Shown here one piece after another: positions 15,304-18,484 of a stretch of 18,484 bases of DNA. How positions within the stretch are numbered: the first letter of the stretch is position 1; each line of letters starts with the position of its first letter. Source of the DNA: CALGLS01 sp047626155. Lineage in GTDB: Bacteria > Bacteroidota > Bacteroidia > Chitinophagales > Saprospiraceae. The DNA lies in assembly GCA_047626155.1 (NCBI GenBank), contig JBLHRR010000112.1, forward strand, positions 1 through 18,484. Reading direction: 5' to 3'. Below the pieces are notes generated by a model. It did no database searches and was not told the origin of the DNA. It was given only the letters and a program-made list of their open reading frames with translations. A program made the translations under genes and the position numbers.

Positions 15304-15340
15304 TGTCATATCACCCCCCGCGTCATAAGCGGATATGGCA
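15304..15340 (+). promoter_or_regulatory. Two-part hairpin between receptor and lipoprotein genes
   Basis: TGTCATAT (15304-15311) pairs with ATATGGCA (15333-15340), one pair being G-T. After an asymmetric CACCCC bulge, CCGC (15318-15321) pairs with GCGG (15329-15332) around a 7-base loop. It ends 24 bases before the proposed lipoprotein start codon, so it could affect message processing or translation there. There is no T-tract. Confidence 0.5.
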
Positions 15341-15364
15341 TGTTGAATATAAATTCAGACCACC

Positions 15365-16312
15365 ATCAAAAAACTACACCTTATACTAATAGCCATTCTG
15401 CTCTTTTTCGCTGCCTGCGAAGAACCAGTTGACTTGGGTATTGATTTCAAAGAACGTCTAGCAGTGAACTGCCATTTTTCCCCTGGCCAGCCTTTTAATG
15501 TTTATGTGTCTAAAACATTAGATCCACTTTCCAATCAGGATGTAGAATTTCCAGATTATTTGAAGCATGCTAACGTAGCGGTTTATCAAGGGGATGCCAT
15601 AGTCTGTGAAATACCTTATCTGGCATCGGCAAGCTATCCAAACGATCGCTTTTTAAATGAGGATTGTTGGGCGGAGGCAGGTGTTGCTTATACTTTAAAA
15701 GTAAGTGCTCCTGATCTTGATGAAGTATTTGCAACAGATATTATTCCTTCGAAAACAGAGATCCGATCTTTTGAAATATCTGAGCTGGAAGTTGAATCCT
15801 TTTCTGATAGTGTTGCCAGTTTTCAATTTAAAGCTAAGTTGATACTGGAGGCAACAAGTGTTACGGAGAATTACTATTTACTGAATCTTAATTATGAGTG
15901 GATTCCGTTTCAGATAATGGGAAATGATACTATTTTTGACCGAACAGGTGAGTACAAAGCATTAGATTTGGAAAGCTTGGAGGGAAACCCACCTTACTTA
16001 AATGATTTTGATGAAGAGGAAGGGGGCATTTTATTTTCAAAAAAGAACAGTGATCCATTGGAGCTAAATTTCCAGGTAAATACGCCCAATAGAATTTTAC
16101 TGACCATGGATTTATTTGATAAAGTCTACGTTAATTTAAAAACGGTATCAAAGTCATACTACGACTACCACCTTCAACTAAGTCGTCAGTTGATACAAAA
16201 GGATACTTTCTTAGTAAACCCGGTTATCCTTGCGGACAATATTGAAAACGGCTATGGTATTTTTGCAGGCTACCAATTGACGAGAGATTCGATTTTGGTT
16301 GATTATGAATAA
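15365..16312 (+). CDS. DUF4249-type lipoprotein, apparent ATC start
   Basis: Predicted lipoprotein of 315 residues following the TonB-dependent receptor. The mature region resembles the DUF4249 family: EEPVDLGIDFKERLAVNCHF, an N-terminal beta-rich part with YVSKTLDPL and HANVAVYQGD, a central FQFKAKLILEA segment, and a late YYDYHLQLSRQLIQKD then NIENGYGIFAGYQ. DUF4249 proteins sit at the outer membrane beside receptors and are assumed to aid ligand capture. In the same frame, directly before this, is KKLHLILIAILLFFAAC, a convincing lipoprotein signal with lipobox Cys at about residue 18. The only codon in the Met position is ATC at 15365; an in-frame TAA lies at 15350 and there is no ATG, GTG or TTG in between. 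Starting at TTG 15434 would lose the signal. Non-canonical start, start-codon mutation or a one-base error in the A6 run at 15368-15373 are the options. Confidence 0.75.
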   Translation: MKKLHLILIAILLFFAACEEPVDLGIDFKERLAVNCHFSPGQPFNVYVSKTLDPLSNQDVEFPDYLKHANVAVYQGDAIVCEIPYLASASYPNDRFLNEDCWAEAGVAYTLKVSAPDLDEVFATDIIPSKTEIRSFEISELEVESFSDSVASFQFKAKLILEATSVTENYYLLNLNYEWIPFQIMGNDTIFDRTGEYKALDLESLEGNPPYLNDFDEEEGGILFSKKNSDPLELNFQVNTPNRILLTMDLFDKVYVNLKTVSKSYYDYHLQLSRQLIQKDTFLVNPVILADNIENGYGIFAGYQLTRDSILVDYE

Positions 16313-16341
16313 AGGAGTGTCTTCTATTTGAAGTCTTATCA

Positions 16342-16380
16342 GTATAGGAGCCTACATAGGCTGATTAGTTATACTTTCTT
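16342..16380 (+). terminator. Weak terminator candidate after the DUF4249 lipoprotein
   Basis: GTATA (16342-16346) with TATAC (16370-16374) encloses AGCCT-ACAT-AGGCT (16349-16362), followed by TTTCTTCTT. The stem is interrupted, so this is a weak call for the end of the receptor-lipoprotein transcript. Confidence 0.35.
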
Positions 16381-16473
16381 CTTACCTCCCTAAAAGAAAG
16401 TGCAACCCAGACGCCATTTTATTTTTTTTTGACAAACTGGAAACATCGTTCTAAAGAGAACGCACGTTATAGA

Positions 16474-16504
16474 ATTGTTAATGAAAAACTTAGGTATAAA
16501 ATTG
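16474..16504 (+). promoter_or_regulatory. Probable Bacteroidota-type promoter of the acyl carrier protein gene
   Basis: ATTG (16474-16477), a spacer of exactly 19 bases, and TAAAATTG (16497-16504) match TTTG-N19-TAnnTTTG with one mismatch in each box. Transcription would start about 50-60 bases before the ATG at 16567. Confidence 0.45.
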
Positions 16505-16566
16505 CTTCGTATCCACATATAACAGCACCAAAAAAAATACGAGCAGCTTTTTAAAATTGGAATATT

Positions 16567-16809
16567 ATGACAACGCAAGAAAAAGTAATCAGCATGGTTA
16601 GCTGGGTTGCTGATGTGCCCGCGACGCGCGTCTGCCCAACTACAAACATTAAAGAAGATCTGAATCTCGATTCCATCGATGTGATGATGCTTATTGTAAA
16701 ACTCGAAAAATGGTTCGATGTGATTCTTTCTTCTGAAGAAGTAGAAGCCATCGAAACCGTGAAAGATGCAAGTGACTGCATAAACACAAGGATGAAATTG
16801 GCGGCTTAA
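16567..16809 (+). CDS. Acyl carrier protein
   Basis: An 80-residue acidic four-helix carrier protein. The phosphopantetheine attachment serine is in EDLNLDSIDVMMLIVKLEKWF (S36), with the DS[IL]D motif as DSID, followed by the helix II and III pattern FDVILSSEEVEAIETVKDASDCI. The serine receives the prosthetic group that carries the growing acyl chain as a thioester. It stands alone: no ketoacyl synthase, thioesterase or acyl transferase gene adjoins it, so it may serve a secondary or specialised lipid pathway rather than core fatty-acid synthesis (fabF-linked acpP); that is inference. Two cysteines (C23, C56) are unusual for an ACP. It has its own likely promoter and a strong terminator, consistent with a single-gene transcript. 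Confidence 0.85.
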   Translation: MTTQEKVISMVSWVADVPATRVCPTTNIKEDLNLDSIDVMMLIVKLEKWFDVILSSEEVEAIETVKDASDCINTRMKLAA

Positions 16810-16933
16810 AGCTTTCAACCATCGACATATTATCAGATAAAGCGGGTTTACTGTTCCTTCATTAGGAGGGGTGAGAAGTGGTGGAAAGAGAATAATCTCT
16901 ACTTGTATGCTGTGAATTAGCGCTCTGGTAATC

Positions 16934-16977
16934 AAAAAGACCGTCTCTTTAGTGGAAACTAAAGAGACGGTCTTTTT
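16934..16977 (+). terminator. Strong intrinsic terminator after the acyl carrier protein
   Basis: A perfect 20-bp stem (16934-16953 with 16958-16977) closes on a GGAA tetraloop and ends in TTTTTT. The A-run on the left side makes it usable on both strands. Confidence 0.92.
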
Positions 16978-17208
16978 TAATTACAGGTTCCCGGTAAAAA
17001 AAACGATTTTGCACAGATGTACAAAATATGTGCTATATTTTCCCTAGTAGTTCAATACAAAGAGGTCGTCTGATGACGAAAGTTGTGTGTGGCCCTTTTT
17101 CTATTCTACTTCGAATCTATAATTTATAAGGAAACAGAAAAAGAAAGGAAACATCGTGAGGTACTTCGAACACCCTAATCGGTTGCTAGCATTCTTTTTC
17201 AACTATTT

Positions 17209-17254
17209 TTTAATTTTTAATTAAGAATTAATTAAGAATTAATTAAAAATTAAA
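17209..17254. repeat. AT-only perfect palindrome with 11-bp tandem units
   Basis: TTTAATTTTTAATTAA (17209-17224) and TTAATTAAAAATTAAA (17239-17254) are perfect reverse complements. The sequence between them contains repeated GAATTAATTAA units at 11-bp spacing, close to one helical turn. Such sequence is easily melted or bent; a protein-binding or promoter-upstream role is possible. Confidence 0.7.
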
Positions 17255-17558
17255 CTAATCCTAATTTATTGTTAGGGAAATATACTTTGGAAACCTTATA
17301 TCAAATTAAAGTAAAATGAAATTATATTTTGTTTCGTTTGGTTTAAGCCTAATTAAAACCTTCCATTTTCAAGGTTTAGTTAAGAAAAAACCATTCAACG
17401 TAGGGGTCAGGCAAATAATCTGTGTCTATATAAGTGTTCTAATGATGTTACAAAGGTTCATCCAGCAAATTCGGACTCCAAAATAACTCCAATCTATTAG
17501 TAATACTTTTTTCTGACTCTTGAATACCGATAGGTGTTCACTTAAAAACGCTCACGTT

Positions 17559-18242
17559 ATGGATATTACCACAAAATTGACCTTCCTCGAACAATTTCCT
17601 CTTTTTGAAGCGCTTAGTGCTGAAGAGAAAAAGAAACTGACGCAGATGGTTGAATTTAATAGATTGGCAAAGCACCGCTCCGTTTATGAACTAGGAGACA
17701 AATCAGATAAGATTTTCTTCTTAGTTAAAGGAAGTATTAAGATCAGTGCACAATATGGAGAGGAAAGAGAAGTCATCAAATGTATCCTTCATCCGCTTGC
17801 GATGTTTGGAGAATTATGTATAGTTGGAGAAGACGCACGTACAGATTTGGCCAGTGCGCAAAACGAAGAAATTCACTTCTTTACTTTACGTTTAGAAGAT
17901 TTCAGAAGCTTAATGGCGGGTAACTTCGGATTCAGTAATTCTGTGCTGCAGTTAATTGGTAGTAAGCTGAGAAGAGCAGAAGGTCGTTTAGAGTCACTCA
18001 TATTTAAAGATGCAAGAGCTAGAATCATTGATTTCCTAAAAGATTCAGCTACGACTCAAGGAAGACGCATCGGTTTGGATGAAATGTTGGTGAAGCACAG
18101 CTTGACACAACAAGACATCGCAAACATCACAGGGACCAGCCGTCAAACGGTAACCTCTGTCTTAAATGATTTAAAAAAATCCAATTTAATCCACTTCACT
18201 AGAAGAAGTTTCTTAATCAGAGACATGGCTAAATTGGCATAA
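17559..18242 (+). CDS. Crp/Fnr-family transcription regulator
   Basis: A 227-residue DNA-binding regulator. The N-terminal cyclic-nucleotide-binding-like beta roll lies at about 13-125 (FPLFEALSAEEKKKL, FLVKGSIKISAQYGEERE, and FGELCIVGEDARTDLASA at 83-100 in the phosphate-cassette position), then the long dimer helix (about 126-152) and a Crp-type winged helix-turn-helix at about 180-215 (LTQQDIANITGTSRQTVTSV, then LNDLKKSNLIHFTRR). It has no N-terminal Cys cluster, so it is not an iron-sulfur FNR; the effector is unknown and need not be cAMP. The frame opens at a TTG at 17520, but the ATG at 17559 gives the usual N-terminus. Preceded by a long AT-rich spacer and followed by a terminator. Confidence 0.92.
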   Translation: MDITTKLTFLEQFPLFEALSAEEKKKLTQMVEFNRLAKHRSVYELGDKSDKIFFLVKGSIKISAQYGEEREVIKCILHPLAMFGELCIVGEDARTDLASAQNEEIHFFTLRLEDFRSLMAGNFGFSNSVLQLIGSKLRRAEGRLESLIFKDARARIIDFLKDSATTQGRRIGLDEMLVKHSLTQQDIANITGTSRQTVTSVLNDLKKSNLIHFTRRSFLIRDMAKLA

Positions 18243-18318
18243 ATTATAGTTTGATTAGAAGCTGAGTGCAATTGCCTCAGTCTACTAAAGAAAGAAGTTT
18301 TCATTTTGGAAGTTTGGA

Positions 18319-18358
18319 AAAAGGCTTATTCCCGGTATTTATCGGGGGGAAGCCTTTT
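18319..18358 (+). terminator. Intrinsic terminator of the Crp/Fnr regulator
   Basis: AAAAGGCTT (18319-18327) pairs with AAGCCTTTT (18350-18358), with a second stem of CCCG against CGGG nearer the loop and TCTATTTT following. A CTGAG/CTCAG dyad (18262-18280) lies between it and the stop codon. Confidence 0.75.
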
Positions 18359-18388
18359 CTATTTTATACACGTTTAGAATAAAATTCG

Positions 18389-18427
18389 AGGTCCCCCTCC
18401 TTTTAGCCAAAATGTCGCGATTTTAAA
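18389..18427. repeat. Partial copy of the left part of the 11254-11360 element
   Basis: GGTCCCCCTCC, then CTTTT and AAAATGTCGCGATTTTA, follow the same order as TTCCCCCTACGCC, CTTTC and AAATGTCGGATTTTA at 11252-11291, with small gaps. The similarity is visual and not scored. Downstream the two sequences differ. Confidence 0.35.
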
Positions 18428-18474
18428 GACAAGGCACAGAAGAAGTTCAACAACGTGTCAAACGAACAGGGAAG

Positions 18475-18484
18475 CCCCCCCCCC
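18475..18484. other. Run of ten C at the window edge
   Basis: The last ten bases are all C, preceded by GGGAAG. It may be longer outside the window. A sequence-assembly edge in a homopolymer is possible; no function is claimed. Confidence 0.6.

Larger units (their letters stand above)
16810..17558. other. Long AT-rich spacer upstream of the Crp/Fnr regulator
   Basis: About 750 bp with no supported gene beyond the terminator at 16934-16977. It contains a GCACA/TGTGC dyad (17011-17033) next to a TTTG...TATATTTT promoter-like pair (17008-17041), a TCGTC-TGAT-GACGA hairpin (about 17067-17080), and the AT-only palindrome at 17209-17254. A long untranslated leader or an unannotated small RNA for the regulator is possible, but nothing proves it. 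Confidence 0.5.

Noticed and set aside
15139..15432. 97-codon + strand frame bridging receptor end and lipoprotein start
   Set aside because: It overlaps the receptor's last strands out of frame and the lipoprotein signal out of frame; its product has no likeness to either. It matters only as the source of a possible ATG at 15340 if the A6 run is in error.
16390..16935. 181-codon open frame on the - strand over the acyl carrier protein
   Set aside because: It is the complement of a clear ACP gene, its product is rich in Cys, Phe and His with no family likeness, and it runs through the ACP promoter.
17072..17128. 18-codon ORF starting ATGACGAAAG
   Set aside because: Too short, with no leader or family likeness; chance is the better explanation.
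17520..17558. TTG-start extension of the Crp/Fnr regulator
   Set aside because: The ATG at 17559 matches the usual family start; the extra 13 residues have no domain support.
1..18484. CRISPR array, tRNA, rRNA or complete insertion sequence
   Set aside because: No regularly spaced repeats, no recognised tRNA cloverleaf or rRNA segment, and no transposase reading frame were found by eye.

Overview
The window looks like a chromosomal segment of a free-living member of the Bacteroidota, probably of the Saprospiria/Lewinella-Haliscomenobacter type. That placement is inferred from a type IX secretion (T9SS) type A sorting domain, a sigma/FecR/TonB-dependent receptor/DUF4249 surface-signalling locus, a small peptide with a Bacteroidota-style KKVKGG leader, promoter-like sites of the TTTG-N19-TAnnTTTG type, and moderate-to-low GC with AT-rich spacers. 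I did no phylogenetic test.

Left part (1-5615). The C-terminal end of a T9SS-secreted protein runs rightward off the left edge and shares a bidirectional terminator with leftward lysA (diaminopimelate decarboxylase). Upstream of lysA, and also leftward, is valS (valyl-tRNA synthetase) with its own terminator. An exact 32-bp direct repeat covers the last codons of lysA and the position just past the valS stop, so it brackets lysA. A leftward lipoprotein of the histidine phosphatase superfamily follows.

Middle (5616-10492). A spacer of nearly 1 kb holds a dispersed-looking repeat, two stretches resembling decayed protein code, and then a very small rightward gene (39 codons). Its product has a double-glycine leader (KKTELKKVKGG) and a 12-residue tail, which resembles Bacteroidota ribosomal peptide natural-product or secreted-peptide precursors. 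No maturation or export enzyme is visible nearby. It converges on a leftward UbiD-family decarboxylase. Further right are a leftward exported START/SRPBCC-domain protein and, divergent from it, thyA (thymidylate synthase).

Right part (10493-16312). This is a cell-surface signalling and uptake locus, all rightward: ECF sigma factor, FecR-type anti-sigma factor, TonB-dependent receptor with an N-terminal STN signalling domain, and a DUF4249 lipoprotein. By family knowledge, ligand binding at the receptor is relayed through its STN domain to FecR, which then controls the sigma factor. Every spacer between FecR and its neighbours, and the one between receptor and lipoprotein, carries a strong inverted repeat. 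The DUF4249 lipoprotein has an intact lipoprotein signal sequence but an ATC where ATG would be expected.

Right end (16313-18484). A stand-alone acyl carrier protein with a strong terminator is followed by a long AT-rich spacer containing a 16-bp AT-only palindrome. A Crp/Fnr-family regulator with its own terminator comes next. The window ends in a segment resembling part of the sigma-FecR spacer and then a run of ten C.

No rRNA, tRNA, CRISPR array, transposase or complete insertion sequence was recognised.
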